Below, piece by piece: positions 9,978 to 19,060 of a stretch of DNA of 47,898 nt. The position numbers were made by a program, and so were the translations under genes. Each line of letters opens with the position of its first letter. Within the stretch, counting starts at the first letter, position 1. The notes under the pieces are model-generated. The model was given only the letters and a program-made list of their open reading frames with translations. It searched no databases and was not told the origin of the DNA. The stretch comes from Desulfohalobiaceae bacterium (GTDB lineage Bacteria > Desulfobacterota > Desulfovibrionia > Desulfovibrionales > Desulfothermaceae). The stretch covers positions 1 through 47,898 of the forward strand of contig JAIPDR010000004.1 of the NCBI GenBank assembly GCA_021737615.1, read 5' to 3'.

Positions 9978-10026
9978 ACCCAACTTTCGTTCAACAAGAC
10001 CGCACATCCCGGAGCGGACCGTGGTT

Positions 10027-10091
10027 CCCCGGCACCTGTTTTGATTGAGCCCTTAAATATTTTTTTAGATCAATCAAAATAGGTGCCGGGG
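10027..10091 (+). promoter_or_regulatory. long inverted repeat in the rpsB leader
   Basis: A 22-base arm, CCCCGGCACCTG followed by TTTTGATTGA, pairs with 10070-10091 with one G-T pair, around an AT-rich 21-base loop. It ends 48 bases before the rpsB start and no T-run follows, so it is not a terminator. A leader structure for S2 autoregulation, or an operator, are both possible. Confidence 0.65.
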
Positions 10092-10138
10092 TTGAGGCTT
10101 TGGCCGGGGTGGAGGAAAAAAAACCAAAGGAGTTTTAC

Positions 10139-10978
10139 ATGCCTTACATCACGATGAAAGAAATGCTGGAGACCGGGGTCCACTTCGGTCATCAGACCAG
10201 GCGTTGGAATCCCAAGATGCGCCCCTATATCTTCGGGGCCAGGAAAGGAATTCATATTATCGACCTGCAGCAGACCATTCCCCTTTTTGACGCCGCCTAT
10301 GAGTTTATTCTGGATGTGGTGGCCAACAAGGGAAAAGTCCTTTTTGTGGGAACCAAACGCCAGGCCCGGGATATTATTCAGGAGGAAGCCACCAGGGCGG
10401 GGATGTTCCATGTGACCCAGCGCTGGATGGGCGGAACCCTGACTAACTTTCGGACCATTAAGAAGAGGATCGACTACTTGATAAAGCTGGAGGAAATGTT
10501 TGAAGACGGGAGCATAAACCGTTTCCCCAAAAAGGAAATCGTGGGAATGCATCGGGAACTGGAAAAGTTGCGGGCCGCCCTCGGCGGCATCAAGAACATG
10601 GACAGCTACCCGCAGGCCGGCTTTCTGGTGGATCCCAGGCGGGAGGATATAGCCGTGCAGGAATTTCGTCGTCTGGGTATACCCATCGTAGCCGTTACCG
10701 ACACCAACTGCGATCCCGATCTGGTGGATTACGTCCTGCCTGGAAACGATGACGCCATTCGGGCCATAAAACTCTTTACCTCCAGAATAGCCGATGCCTG
10801 CCTCCAAGGAAAAGCCAGCCAGGAGGAGAGAGGCGAGGAAGCCGCCCGGGAAGAAATGCAGAAGGCTGCGGCAGAGACCGAACCTGCGGCTGAAGCCCAG
10901 GCCGAATCTGCAGCCGGAGATGTACCCAAAGAAGGGGCAGAAGGGGAAATTCAAGAAGAGAAAGCGGAGGAAAAGTAG
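10139..10978 (+). CDS. rpsB: 30S ribosomal protein S2
   Basis: 279 residues. The S2 core ([72 protein letters not shown]) is complete. A highly charged Glu/Ala/Lys tail of about 50 residues follows it ([13 protein letters not shown] onward), longer than in E. coli S2 but common in some Desulfobacterota and other phyla. The start is the ATG at 10139, with AAAGGAG eight bases upstream; an upstream ATG at 10100 would add residues not found in the family. tsf starts immediately after the stop. A long inverted repeat precedes the gene. Confidence 0.97.
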   Translation: MPYITMKEMLETGVHFGHQTRRWNPKMRPYIFGARKGIHIIDLQQTIPLFDAAYEFILDVVANKGKVLFVGTKRQARDIIQEEATRAGMFHVTQRWMGGTLTNFRTIKKRIDYLIKLEEMFEDGSINRFPKKEIVGMHRELEKLRAALGGIKNMDSYPQAGFLVDPRREDIAVQEFRRLGIPIVAVTDTNCDPDLVDYVLPGNDDAIRAIKLFTSRIADACLQGKASQEERGEEAAREEMQKAAAETEPAAEAQAESAAGDVPKEGAEGEIQEEKAEEK

Positions 10979-11581
10979 ATGGAAATTTCAGCCAAACAAG
11001 TCAAAGAACTGCGCGACAAGACCGGGGCCGGTATGATGGACTGCAAAAAGGCCCTGCAGTCCTCGAAAGGTGATGAGCAGAAGGCCCTGAACTGGCTCAG
11101 GGAAAAAGGGATCTCCAAGGCCCAGAAGAGGACCGATCGGGAGGCCTCGGAAGGGGTCATCGGGTCCTATGTCCATATGAACGGCAAGATCGGTGTCCTG
11201 GTCGAGATCAACTGCGAAACCGATTTTGTTGCGAAAAGCGATAAATTTCAAGAATTTGCAAAGAATGTTTCCATGCAGATCGCAGCAACGAGTCCGGTCT
11301 GCGTGGGACCGGAGGACCTGCCTGCAGAGCTGATTGAGCAGGAAAAAACGGTCTACGCCAATCAGGCCAGAGGCGAGGGCAAGCCCGAGGATGTGGTGGA
11401 GAAGATCGTTCAGGGTCGTTTAAAGAAGTACTACAAAGAGGTTTGTCTCCTGGAGCAACCCTATATCAAGGACGACTCCCTGAGGATTCAAGACCTGATC
11501 AATGAGTTGACTGCTGTTTTGGGGGAAAAAATGACTATCAGGCGCTTTGTCCGGATGCAGGTCGGCGAGGCGACTGAATGA
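10979..11581 (+). CDS. tsf: elongation factor Ts
   Basis: Nucleotide exchange factor of EF-Tu. The N-terminal UBA-like domain with [16 protein letters not shown] and the EF-Tu-contacting core ([14 protein letters not shown]) are clear. At 200 residues it is the short form with a single core subdomain, as in Thermus, not the ~280-residue E. coli form. Its ATG directly follows the rpsB stop, and GGAGG lies within the end of rpsB, so the pair is translationally coupled. A terminator-like hairpin separates it from pyrH. Confidence 0.97.
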   Translation: MEISAKQVKELRDKTGAGMMDCKKALQSSKGDEQKALNWLREKGISKAQKRTDREASEGVIGSYVHMNGKIGVLVEINCETDFVAKSDKFQEFAKNVSMQIAATSPVCVGPEDLPAELIEQEKTVYANQARGEGKPEDVVEKIVQGRLKKYYKEVCLLEQPYIKDDSLRIQDLINELTAVLGEKMTIRRFVRMQVGEATE

Positions 11582-11590
11582 TTTGACAAC

Positions 11591-11613
11591 AGGGCCGCAA
11601 GGCCCTTTTTTTT
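11591..11613 (+). terminator. terminator or attenuator between tsf and pyrH
   Basis: AGGGCC-GCAA-GGCCCT with a run of Ts to 11613. It should end part of the rpsB-tsf transcripts and let fewer polymerases continue into pyrH. Confidence 0.85.
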
Positions 11614-11666
11614 CAGGTACAGCCAATTTTTTGAGCCGGAACCGAATAAAACAGGGTAGACAATAC

Positions 11667-12386
11667 ATGGAGCACATTAAATACCGCCGGGTGATGCTGA
11701 AAATCAGTGGAGAGGCTCTGGCAGGCGAGGAGAAGTTTGGCATAGAACCGTCCACCATAGACGGTATCAGCCGCGAGATCGCAGAGGTGTCAGCCATGGG
11801 CGTCCAGGTGGCCCTGGTGATCGGCGGCGGTAATATCTTTCGCGGCCTGTCAGCCTCGGCCAAGGGCATGGACCGTTCGTCCGCCGACTACATGGGCATG
11901 CTGGCCACCATCATGAATGGACTGGCCCTTCAGGACAGCCTTGAAAAACAAGGCATGACCACCCGGGTCATGAGCGCCATCTCCATGCAGGAAGTGGCCG
12001 AGCCATATATCCGCAGGCGGGCCATCAGACATCTGGAAAAAGGGAGGGTTGTCATCTGCGCAGCAGGTACCGGCAACCCCTATTTCACGACAGATACTGC
12101 CGCCGCCCTCCGGGCCATGGAGCTCAAGGCGGAGGCCCTGCTCAAGGCCACCCGGGTGGACGGGGTCTACGACAAGGATCCGGAAACCCATCCAGATGCC
12201 GCCAAGTTAAGTGATCTGAGCTACCTGGATGTTTTGCAGCGAGGCCTGAAGGTCATGGACTCGGCTGCCATCTCGCTGTGTATGGACAACCAGCTCCCGG
12301 TAGTCGTCTTTAATCTGATGAAAAAAGACAATATCAAAAAGGTTGTCTGCGGGGACAGTTTAGGAACCGTGGTCAAAGGAGGCTAG
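11667..12386 (+). CDS. pyrH: UMP kinase
   Basis: Phosphorylates UMP to UDP for nucleotide synthesis. 239 residues of the amino-acid-kinase fold: [11 protein letters not shown] (phosphate loop), [28 protein letters not shown], and [14 protein letters not shown] with [13 protein letters not shown] (nucleotide binding). I start it at the ATG at 11667; the frame is open further upstream but family proteins begin here. Only a weak AGGGTAG precedes it. frr follows after two bases. Confidence 0.97.
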   Translation: MEHIKYRRVMLKISGEALAGEEKFGIEPSTIDGISREIAEVSAMGVQVALVIGGGNIFRGLSASAKGMDRSSADYMGMLATIMNGLALQDSLEKQGMTTRVMSAISMQEVAEPYIRRRAIRHLEKGRVVICAAGTGNPYFTTDTAAALRAMELKAEALLKATRVDGVYDKDPETHPDAAKLSDLSYLDVLQRGLKVMDSAAISLCMDNQLPVVVFNLMKKDNIKKVVCGDSLGTVVKGG

Positions 12387-12388
12387 TC

Positions 12389-12943
12389 ATGGAAAGAGTT
12401 TTCAAAGACTTAGAAAAGAACATGGAAAAGGCCATCAAGGGGCTGGAGTTTAACTTCAGCAGATTGCGCACCGGCCGGGCTTCTACTTCTCTGGTGGAGA
12501 ATATCGTCATTGACTACTACAACACTCCTACGCCCTTGAATCAGTTGGCTTCCATCTCGATACCCGACAGCAGGACCATCGCTATTCAGCCCTGGGATCG
12601 AAACAGTTTCGGGAATGTGGAAAAAGGGATCATGAAGTCGGATCTGGGTCTCAATCCTGTCAACGACGGCAAGCTCATCAGGATAAACATCCCGCCCTTG
12701 ACTGAAGAAAGGCGGAAGGAACTGGTCAAGATCGCAAAGAAAAATACAGAAGACGCCAAGATAGTCATCAGGAACGCCCGCAGGGAGGCCAACGATACCT
12801 TGAAAAAGATGAAAAACGCAAAGGATATCACCGAAGACGACCTGCACAAGGGCCAGGAAAGGACCCAGGAACTGACGGACAGTTTCGTGGCCAAAGCCGA
12901 AGACCTTTTGGCCGAAAAGGAAAAGGAGATCATGGAGATCTGA
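12389..12943 (+). CDS. frr: ribosome recycling factor
   Basis: Splits post-termination ribosomes with EF-G. 184 residues, standard length, with the three-helix-bundle signature ([52 protein letters not shown]). AGGAGG within the last codons of pyrH drives its start. Its TGA stop shares its last base with the first base of a 50-bp perfect palindrome. Confidence 0.97.
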   Translation: MERVFKDLEKNMEKAIKGLEFNFSRLRTGRASTSLVENIVIDYYNTPTPLNQLASISIPDSRTIAIQPWDRNSFGNVEKGIMKSDLGLNPVNDGKLIRINIPPLTEERRKELVKIAKKNTEDAKIVIRNARREANDTLKKMKNAKDITEDDLHKGQERTQELTDSFVAKAEDLLAEKEKEIMEI

Positions 12944-12992
12944 TCTCCTCTTTGAGCCCCGGGCCTGCAGGCCCGGGGCTCAAAGAGGAGAT
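12943..12992. repeat. 50-bp perfect palindrome after frr
   Basis: 25 bases beginning ATCTCCTCTTTGAGCCCC are followed by their exact reverse complement, with the centre GGGCCTGCAGGCCC. It begins on the last base of the frr stop. Only GTAATCTATTTTAT follows, with no proper U-run, so ordinary termination is doubtful. Confidence 0.9.
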
Positions 12993-13028
12993 GTAATCTA
13001 TTTTATAAAAACAAGTCAGTATAGGAAT

Positions 13029-13730
13029 ATGTCTTTTGTATGCAATCACCTGGCCATCATCATGGATGGGAATGGGCGCTGGGCAAAGAAAAAGGGGCTA
13101 CCCCGGAGTGCCGGCCATCAGGCCGGGACCGAGGCCGCCAAGAGAATCGTGACCGCCTGCCGCAAGATGGGGATGCAATATGTGACCCTGTATGCCTTTT
13201 CCCGGGAGAACTGGTCCCGCCCCAGAGAGGAGATCAATTTCCTCTTTGATCTCCTGGTCAGGTTTTTGTCTCAGGAACTCAACATGCTGGTGGAGCAATC
13301 GATCAGGTTGAACATCCTGGGTAACTGGGAGGAGATGCCCTTTGCAGTCAGACAGGCCATCAAACATGCCTGTGCCAAAAGCCGGGCCGGGAAGGAAATG
13401 GTCTTGAACATGGCCCTGAACTATTCCGGACGGGAGGAGATTCTGCAGGCCTGCAGGAATCTTCTCAAACAAGACCTTGATCCTGCGGACCTGAATGAAC
13501 AGGTATTCCGTGATCAGCTGTTCACCGCAGGCCAGGCCGACCCTGACCTGATCATACGGACCAGCGGGGAGCTGCGCCTCAGCAACTATCTGATCTTCCA
13601 GTCTGCCTATTCAGAGCTGTATTTCACCCCCACCCTGTGGCCGGACTTCGATGAAGAGGAGCTGCACCTGGCCCTTGAGGATTTCAAAAAACGGGAGAGG
13701 AGATTCGGCCGGGTGGAGCGGATTGAATAG
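13029..13730 (+). CDS. uppS: isoprenyl transferase (undecaprenyl diphosphate synthase)
   Basis: Condenses isopentenyl diphosphate units into the C55 lipid carrier for cell-wall synthesis. 233 residues with LAIIMDGNGRWAKKKG (catalytic Asp), TLYAFSRENWSRP, LNMALNYSGREEI and LIIRTSGELRLSNYL, all cis-prenyltransferase signatures. The start has only a modest AGGAA just upstream. In many bacteria uppS abuts cdsA; here 344 bases holding two repeat elements separate them. Confidence 0.96.
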   Translation: MSFVCNHLAIIMDGNGRWAKKKGLPRSAGHQAGTEAAKRIVTACRKMGMQYVTLYAFSRENWSRPREEINFLFDLLVRFLSQELNMLVEQSIRLNILGNWEEMPFAVRQAIKHACAKSRAGKEMVLNMALNYSGREEILQACRNLLKQDLDPADLNEQVFRDQLFTAGQADPDLIIRTSGELRLSNYLIFQSAYSELYFTPTLWPDFDEEELHLALEDFKKRERRFGRVERIE

Positions 13731-13766
13731 TGAAGATTGCGTATTGAATTCTATTTTATATTTCCG

Positions 13767-13876
13767 ATAGTATACTTACGGTCGTCATAAATTGAGGTTT
13801 TGCCTATTCGAAAATCCTGACAGCTGATGCTTAAAATTTCGGAGCCTTGCAATTTATTTCTCCCGTAAGTATCTAT
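13767..13876. repeat. inverted-end element B (ATACTTACGG ends), full copy
   Basis: ATAGTATACTTACGG at the left pairs with CCGTAAGTATCTAT at the right, about 110 bp apart. Its left end (TACGGTCGTCATAAATTGAGGTTTT) recurs at 46816-46846 beside another copy of element A. No coding capacity. Confidence 0.6.
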
Positions 13877-13949
13877 ATTTTAAATAGTTACACAAGAATG
13901 GCTAAGCACTGGATCAGAGGCGTTGAAAAGAAATTACATGTTTTTTTAA

Positions 13950-14065
13950 ATTTTATCAAACAGATACCAGAAGTTGGTTCCAAATGAACCTCCTGTCATA
14001 CAAGAGCCTTATAAGGTTTCAGTGACGGCAGAGACAAAAGCGCAATTTATGCCAACTTCTGGTAT
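13950..14065. repeat. ATACCAGAAGTTGG element A, copy 2
   Basis: The core at 13964-14065 has inverted 14-base ends ATACCAGAAGTTGG and CCAACTTCTGGTAT. The flank TTTTATCAAACAG is shared with copy 3. AAACAG occurs on both sides of the core, but since the left flank is itself conserved between copies this need not be a target duplication. It ends nine bases before the cdsA start. Confidence 0.8.
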
Positions 14066-14074
14066 AAACAGCCT

Positions 14075-14863
14075 ATGACCTCGCATCAGCAGCGGCTGCT
14101 CACGGCTTCCATCCTGCTCCCTCTTCTGGCGCTTCTGGTTTTTCAGGGTTCACCCCTGGCTTGGGCCTTTGTCCTGGCCGGGGTCAGCATGCTGGGTCTC
14201 TGGGAATTCTACTCTCTTTTCTGGCCCAGGCAAAAACGTGCCCTCAAACTTCTAGGACTCATTCCCGCCCTGCTGCTCTGTTTTGGAAGGGATCTCGGTC
14301 TGAGTCCAATCGGGATCCTGCTTATCGGTTTCTGGGGGGTGAACTGCTTCTTTTTACTGAAACTCGATCGCGGCCTGCAGGGCAGATGGTCGGAGGCCCA
14401 GGTCCTGACCGCAGGATGGTTGTATCTGCCCGTGGTCTTGCATTTTGTCCTTTATCTGCAGAAAATCGAACTGATTCTGGTCTTGCTGGTCACTTTTTTC
14501 TCCGATACCGGAGCCTTTTATTGCGGGCGCCTTTTCGGCAAGAAAAAGATCTGGCCGAAGATCAGCCCTAATAAGACCTGGGCCGGCGCCCTCGGGAGCA
14601 TATTGGCCTCTGTCCCGGTCTGTCTGCTCGTGGGCCTTTTCCAGGGAACGGCTGCGTTGTACCATTGGCTCTGGATTCCGGTTTTGCTCGCCATCGGGGC
14701 CCAGATTGGGGATTTTTTCGAATCGGGATTAAAAAGGCATCTCGGGGTCAAGGATTCCGGGACGATTCTCCCGGGCCATGGAGGGCTTCTGGACAGAATA
14801 GACAGCCTCCTCCTGGTGTTGCCGGCCTATATGGCTATCCGGACCGCCATGCCCCTGTTTTAA
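14075..14863 (+). CDS. cdsA: phosphatidate cytidylyltransferase
   Basis: Makes CDP-diacylglycerol from phosphatidic acid and CTP in the inner membrane. 262 residues with about seven to eight hydrophobic segments and the C-terminal CDS signature GLKRHLGVKDSGTILPGHGG followed by LLDRIDSL. The N-terminal MTSHQQRLLTASILLPLL is a typical start. No ribosome-binding sequence precedes the ATG, because the nine bases before it (AAACAGCCT) come directly after element A copy 2. Translation may therefore be weak, or may depend on structure. It belongs to the uppS-cdsA-dxr-rseP series. Confidence 0.95.
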   Translation: MTSHQQRLLTASILLPLLALLVFQGSPLAWAFVLAGVSMLGLWEFYSLFWPRQKRALKLLGLIPALLLCFGRDLGLSPIGILLIGFWGVNCFFLLKLDRGLQGRWSEAQVLTAGWLYLPVVLHFVLYLQKIELILVLLVTFFSDTGAFYCGRLFGKKKIWPKISPNKTWAGALGSILASVPVCLLVGLFQGTAALYHWLWIPVLLAIGAQIGDFFESGLKRHLGVKDSGTILPGHGGLLDRIDSLLLVLPAYMAIRTAMPLF

Positions 14864-15252
14864 AAGAAACGCGGGACGCGGAGTGCGGAATGAACACTTT
14901 GAAAACAGAGGACGGTGGACGGATGACGAAGATGAAAAAGATAAAAGATTCTCCGAATTAATGAAAAGTGCAAATGACCTCTAAAGCGGGTTCTGACCGC
15001 ACCCCAAATAACACTGTCAGAATGATAAAGAAGTTTAGCCCACAGATAACACGGATTGACACAGACTGAAGAGTCTTGTTTTCCCTTGCGGGAATAAGAA
15101 TCCGCAAGGAAAAGGAATCAGCCGCTTTGCAGCGGGTGAGCGAAGTTTGAAATATGGCAAAACGGCCTTTTCCTTTTCTTGTTTTTTAGGACAGAGTTTC
15201 AGGAGTAAGGCACGAAAATCAGACCTCGCGGATCAGTATCGGATCGAAAGTT
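14864..15252. other. intergenic region between cdsA and dxr
   Basis: No gene seen. It holds a segment resembling widely dispersed bacterial repeats (CCCACAGATAACACGGATTG near 15039), an imperfect hairpin TTTCCCTTGCGG / CCGCAAGGAAAA (about 15080-15113), a short AAAGCGGGT segment recalling the 41-bp hairpin repeat, and a half-unit GGATCAGTATC (15231-15241) of the TACTGATCC family just before the dxr start. Confidence 0.5.
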
Positions 15253-16458
15253 ATGCTCTCTTATATCTCGTCTTTGCAAAAGGCCGAGGACCTCGGCCAG
15301 GGGGTCCGGAAGATCGCGGTCCTTGGCAGCACCGGTTCTATCGGGAAAAATGTCCTCAAAATCGTGGAAGATCATCCCGAACGCTTTGAAGTGGTGGGTC
15401 TGGCCGGGGCCAGAAACACCTCCCTTTTGGCCGAGCAGTCCGCAGCTTTCAGGCCCGGTGTCGTCGGCGTAAAGTCCGGATCGTCCGCCGAAGAGCTCAA
15501 GGCTCTTCTGCCGGCCGGCTACCGGCCTGAAATCGTCAACGGCCGAAAGGGGTATGAACAACTGGCCTCCATGCCTGAGGCGGACATCGTGGTTTCCGCC
15601 CAGGTGGGCGCGGCCGGGCTCGGCCCTACCCTGGCCGCAGTGAAAAGCGGCAAGGTCGTCGCCCTGGCCAACAAGGAGTCCCTGGTCCTGGCCGGATCCC
15701 TGATCAGAAGGCTGTGCCGTGAATTCGACTCCGTAATCCTGCCGGTGGATTCCGAGCACAATGCCCTGTTTCAGGGCTTGGCCGGCCACGACCCGCAGGG
15801 GGTTTCCAAATTGATTCTGACTGCTTCCGGAGGCCCTTTTCTGGGAAGAGACCAGGATTTTTTAAAGAAGGTCACCCTGGAGCAGGCCCTCAAGCATCCC
15901 AACTGGTCCATGGGAGCGAAGATAAGCATCGATTCGGCAACCTTGATGAATAAAGGTCTGGAGCTGATAGAGGCCCATTATCTCTTCGGTCTGGGGCTGG
16001 ACCGCATCCGGGTCATCATCCATCCGGAGAGCATCATCCATTCCATGGTCGAGTATCGGGACGGGTCCGTTCTCGCCCATATGGGGATTCCGGATATGCG
16101 GATCCCCATAGCCTTCTGCCTCGGTTATCCGCAGAGGGTCTCTCTTGATTTGGAGCCGTTGGATCTCGTTGGACAGGGCAGGCTGACCTTTTTCGACCCT
16201 CAGAACGAGGATTTTCCCTGCCTGAATTTGGCATATGAGGCCCTGAAATCCGGTTCGAGCTATGCAGTGGTCTTAAACGCCGCCAATGAAGAGGCGGTCT
16301 CTCTTTTCTTGAAGAAGAGAATAGGCTTCCAGGATATTCCCAGAATAAACGCCAGAAGCCTGGAACAACACCGGGCGGTTCCGGTGGAAACCATGGAGCA
16401 TATCCTTTTTCTTGACCAGGAGACACGAAAGCGGATAACATCGGAATTTGGGCAATGA
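15253..16458 (+). CDS. dxr: 1-deoxy-D-xylulose 5-phosphate reductoisomerase
   Basis: Second step of the MEP isoprenoid pathway: DXP to MEP with NADPH. 401 residues with the NADPH loop VLGSTGSIGKNVL, VALANKESLVLAG, the metal-binding PVDSEHNALFQ and TASGGPF, KISIDSATLMNKGLE and HPESIIHSMVEYRDGS, covering the whole active site. The first ~18 residues before KIAVLGSTG are longer than usual, so the ATG at 15253 is accepted only because no nearer standard start exists. Ribosome-binding signal is poor. It supplies isoprenoid precursors for UppS, encoded two genes upstream. Confidence 0.96.
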   Translation: MLSYISSLQKAEDLGQGVRKIAVLGSTGSIGKNVLKIVEDHPERFEVVGLAGARNTSLLAEQSAAFRPGVVGVKSGSSAEELKALLPAGYRPEIVNGRKGYEQLASMPEADIVVSAQVGAAGLGPTLAAVKSGKVVALANKESLVLAGSLIRRLCREFDSVILPVDSEHNALFQGLAGHDPQGVSKLILTASGGPFLGRDQDFLKKVTLEQALKHPNWSMGAKISIDSATLMNKGLELIEAHYLFGLGLDRIRVIIHPESIIHSMVEYRDGSVLAHMGIPDMRIPIAFCLGYPQRVSLDLEPLDLVGQGRLTFFDPQNEDFPCLNLAYEALKSGSSYAVVLNAANEEAVSLFLKKRIGFQDIPRINARSLEQHRAVPVETMEHILFLDQETRKRITSEFGQ

Positions 16459-16687
16459 TGCTAGGCCGGATACCGGAAGCTGAAAGGCGGTAGCCGGGAT
16501 CGGGCAGCCTCTGGGCAGCGTTGTTTTGATCTGCAGAACTTTTTCGGCCAGGGCCATGCATCGAACCAGGTATCCAGTTTAAGCAAGACAAGACAACCCG
16601 TTTTTTGGCGGATCCGGGCCGGAAGTCGAGGGAACAGAGCCCTTGCCGGGAAAATCAGAATTGGATCAATTGAACTCATAGAGGCTT

Positions 16688-17761
16688 ATGACAACCAGCG
16701 TTATCGCCATTGCCCTGGTGCTCGGAGGGCTCATTTTCTTTCATGAACTTGGCCACTTCCTGGTGGCCAAGGCCTTTCGGATAGGGATCAAGACGTTCTC
16801 CCTGGGCTTTGGTCCCAGATTGACCGGATTTTCCAAGGGACAGACCGATTATGTCCTCTCGGCCGTACCGCTCGGCGGCTACGTCCAGCTTGTCGGGGAA
16901 TCGCCCGAGGCGGATCTGCCTGAGGGATTTTCCGAAAAAGACAGCTTCACCCTGCGTCCTCCCTGGCAGAAGATGCTGGTGGTCGCTGCCGGGCCTGTCT
17001 TTAACCTTTTGCTGGCCTGGGCCATCTACTTCTTGATTTTTGCCTTTGCCGGCCAGCAGGTCCTGCTGCCCAAGATCGGAAAGGTAGTGCCGGATTCACC
17101 CGCCCAGCAGGCAGGGATACAGACCGGCGATCGGGTCCTGAAAATAAATGGCCAGGAAATAGAGTACTGGAGCGATCTGGCTGCCGTTATTGAACAAAGC
17201 GGGAAGAATCCCTTGCGTCTTCAGGTGGAGCGGAATCGCAAGCTTCTCGATTTTACCGTCCGCCCTGAGATAGAAACAGCAGAGAACATATTCGGTGAGG
17301 AGGTCGAGGTCCCGAGGATAGGGATTGTTGCCTCGGACGACTGGGTTTCACGCTCCATGGGGATTTTCGAGTCTGCCTGGGCCGGGGTGGCCCAGACATG
17401 GAAGTTGTTCGAATTGACCTGGACCGGGATCATCAAGATGATCGAGCGGGTCGTGCCCCTGGAGTCTATAGGGGGTCCGATCATGATCGCCCAGCTGGTC
17501 AGTCAACAGGCCCAGCAAGGCCTGGTGGACGTCCTGTCCTTGGCCGCCCTGATCAGTATCAATCTGGCGCTGTTGAACCTCCTGCCCATACCGGTCCTGG
17601 ACGGAGGGCATCTTCTTTTTTATGGGCTCGAGCTTGTATTCAGAAAACCCATCGATCCAAAATGGCGATCTGTGGCCACAAGGGTCGGGCTCAGTCTGTT
17701 GCTTCTGCTGATGGCTCTGGCGGTGTACAATGATATCTTCAGAATCATCAACAGCCAGTAA
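16688..17761 (+). CDS. rseP: site-2 zinc metalloprotease RseP
   Basis: Inner-membrane intramembrane protease (M50). 357 residues: FFHELGHFLVAKAF carries the HExxH zinc site in the first membrane segment, a PDZ domain lies at about 115-200 (VVPDSPAQQAGIQTGDRVL), and LLPIPVLDGGHLL is the second conserved zinc site. E. coli RseP has two PDZ domains; here one is clearly seen. GAGG lies three bases before the ATG. It is preceded by a 229-base gap containing TATCCAGTTTAAGC and no gene. The tsaB start overlaps its end by 32 bases. Confidence 0.95.
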   Translation: MTTSVIAIALVLGGLIFFHELGHFLVAKAFRIGIKTFSLGFGPRLTGFSKGQTDYVLSAVPLGGYVQLVGESPEADLPEGFSEKDSFTLRPPWQKMLVVAAGPVFNLLLAWAIYFLIFAFAGQQVLLPKIGKVVPDSPAQQAGIQTGDRVLKINGQEIEYWSDLAAVIEQSGKNPLRLQVERNRKLLDFTVRPEIETAENIFGEEVEVPRIGIVASDDWVSRSMGIFESAWAGVAQTWKLFELTWTGIIKMIERVVPLESIGGPIMIAQLVSQQAQQGLVDVLSLAALISINLALLNLLPIPVLDGGHLLFYGLELVFRKPIDPKWRSVATRVGLSLLLLLMALAVYNDIFRIINSQ

Positions 17762-18494
17762 GCCGATTTTGGCCATGAACAGCGCCGAGGACAGGGTCCA
17801 ATTAGTCCTTGGCCTGGACCTGGAGATTATCTTTGCTCAGGAGATAAAGGTCAGCAACCGGGCGATCCGGGTTCTGCCGCAGGCCATAAGATACTGTTTT
17901 CAGGAGACCGGGGTCGGACCGGCGGATCTCGGCGGGGTGGCCAGTGTGCTCGGCCCGGGGACCTTTACCGGGCTCAGGGTATCCATTGCCCTGGCTGAGG
18001 GACTGGCCAGGGGAGCCGATATCCCTTTGGCCGGGCTCGAATACCTGCCTCTACTGGCTGCCGGACCGGCCCGGTTCACCAACAAGGAGGTCTGGGTCTG
18101 CACCCATGCCAGAAAAGGACTGGTCTATGTCCAGGGATTTTCTGCTCCTGAGGTCCGACCCTTGACCGGGATCGGGGTCCTCGGGCTGGCAGAAGCAGCC
18201 GGCCTCATCGGGAAGAGAGAGCAGGCGGTCTGTCTGATCGGCAGCGGGATCAGGCTGTATGAGGACTTCTGGCGCGAGCGGCTTCCCGGAGCCGCTCACC
18301 TGGACGGGACGTGGGATCATCCCTCCCTGCGCTGTCTGCTTTATCGGGCCGGCCGGGCCGAATATACCCGGGAGCCCCTTCGTCCCCTTTATTTGAGGCC
18401 GTCGGATGCCGAGGTCAATATTCCCCGCCTGGCCGCCCTGCGCGGGGTGGATGTCGAGGACTTCAAAAAGAGGATCCCGGATTTTATAAAGTAA
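17730..18494 (+). CDS. tsaB: tRNA threonylcarbamoyladenosine biosynthesis protein TsaB
   Basis: Partner of TsaD in making t6A37 of ANN-decoding tRNAs. 254 residues of the ASKHA fold: N-terminal PILAMNSAEDRVQLVLG replaces the usual ILAIDTS, GPGTFTGLRVSIALAEGLA is the signature loop, and PLYLRPSDAEVN closes the protein. The upstream ATG overlapping rseP is needed, since the internal ATG at 17775 would remove the first beta-strand. Asp and Thr of the usual DTS are replaced, which is tolerable because TsaB is not itself catalytic. Probably co-transcribed with rseP and the following regulator. Confidence 0.88.
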   Translation: MISSESSTASKPILAMNSAEDRVQLVLGLDLEIIFAQEIKVSNRAIRVLPQAIRYCFQETGVGPADLGGVASVLGPGTFTGLRVSIALAEGLARGADIPLAGLEYLPLLAAGPARFTNKEVWVCTHARKGLVYVQGFSAPEVRPLTGIGVLGLAEAAGLIGKREQAVCLIGSGIRLYEDFWRERLPGAAHLDGTWDHPSLRCLLYRAGRAEYTREPLRPLYLRPSDAEVNIPRLAALRGVDVEDFKKRIPDFIK

Positions 18495-18504
18495 ACCGCA
18501 ATGG

Positions 18505-19038
18505 ATGACCACCGGAAGCATGACTGAAATCAAAAAACGAGAAACCCTGACCGCCAATCTGGAAGATTATCTGGAGACGATCTTTCATCTGGAAAACCGG
18601 CAGAAGGGGGCCAGGGCCAAAGACATCGCCGATTCCCTCGGCGTGCAGCGGGCTACGGTTACCGGGGCCATGCAGAGTCTGTCCCAGAAAGGGTTCGTCC
18701 ATTACCATCCGTATAGTTCCGTGACCCTGACCCCTGAAGGATTCAGGCTGGCCAGCAGGATCGTCTACCGGCACAAGGTGCTGCAGGAGTTTTTTGCTCA
18801 GTTCCTGCAGCTGCCCGAAGACGTGGCCGCCTCCAATGCCTGCCGGCTGGAGCATCACATCGATGACCAGGCCCTGGAAAGGCTGATCGCATTCATCCAG
18901 TTCGTGAAAAAATGCCCCAGGACCGGTCCGGACTGGCTGAAGGCCTTTACCCGCCTCTGTGATGAGCACGGCTGCTGCGCAAACTGTGAGCCCTGCATCG
19001 CCGATAACCTCAAGGATTATCGGTTGGAACAAGAATAA
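18505..19038 (+). CDS. DtxR/MntR-family metal-dependent regulator with cysteine-rich tail
   Basis: 177 residues. An N-terminal winged helix (TANLEDYLETIFHLE, then DIADSLGVQRATVTGAMQSL and GFVHYHPYSSVTLTPEG) is followed by the metal-binding/dimerisation helices (RHKVLQEFFAQFL, ACRLEHHIDDQALERL), which match the iron/manganese-sensing family. The last 40 residues carry a cluster of Cys: KKCPRTG, then CDEHGCCANCEPC. This could bind a metal or an Fe-S cluster and is not part of classical DtxR or MntR. The start could also be the ATG at 18520. It lies 10 bases after tsaB and 22 before glnS, so it is likely in their transcript; the regulon is not visible. Confidence 0.88.
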   Translation: MTTGSMTEIKKRETLTANLEDYLETIFHLENRQKGARAKDIADSLGVQRATVTGAMQSLSQKGFVHYHPYSSVTLTPEGFRLASRIVYRHKVLQEFFAQFLQLPEDVAASNACRLEHHIDDQALERLIAFIQFVKKCPRTGPDWLKAFTRLCDEHGCCANCEPCIADNLKDYRLEQE

Positions 19039-19060
19039 ATTCAGAAGGTGCTGAAGATCC

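Noticed and set aside
13958-14071. AAACAG on both sides of element A as a 6-bp target-site duplication
   Set aside because: The left flank including this hexamer is conserved beside the other copies, so it is probably part of the element; the other copies show no exact duplication.
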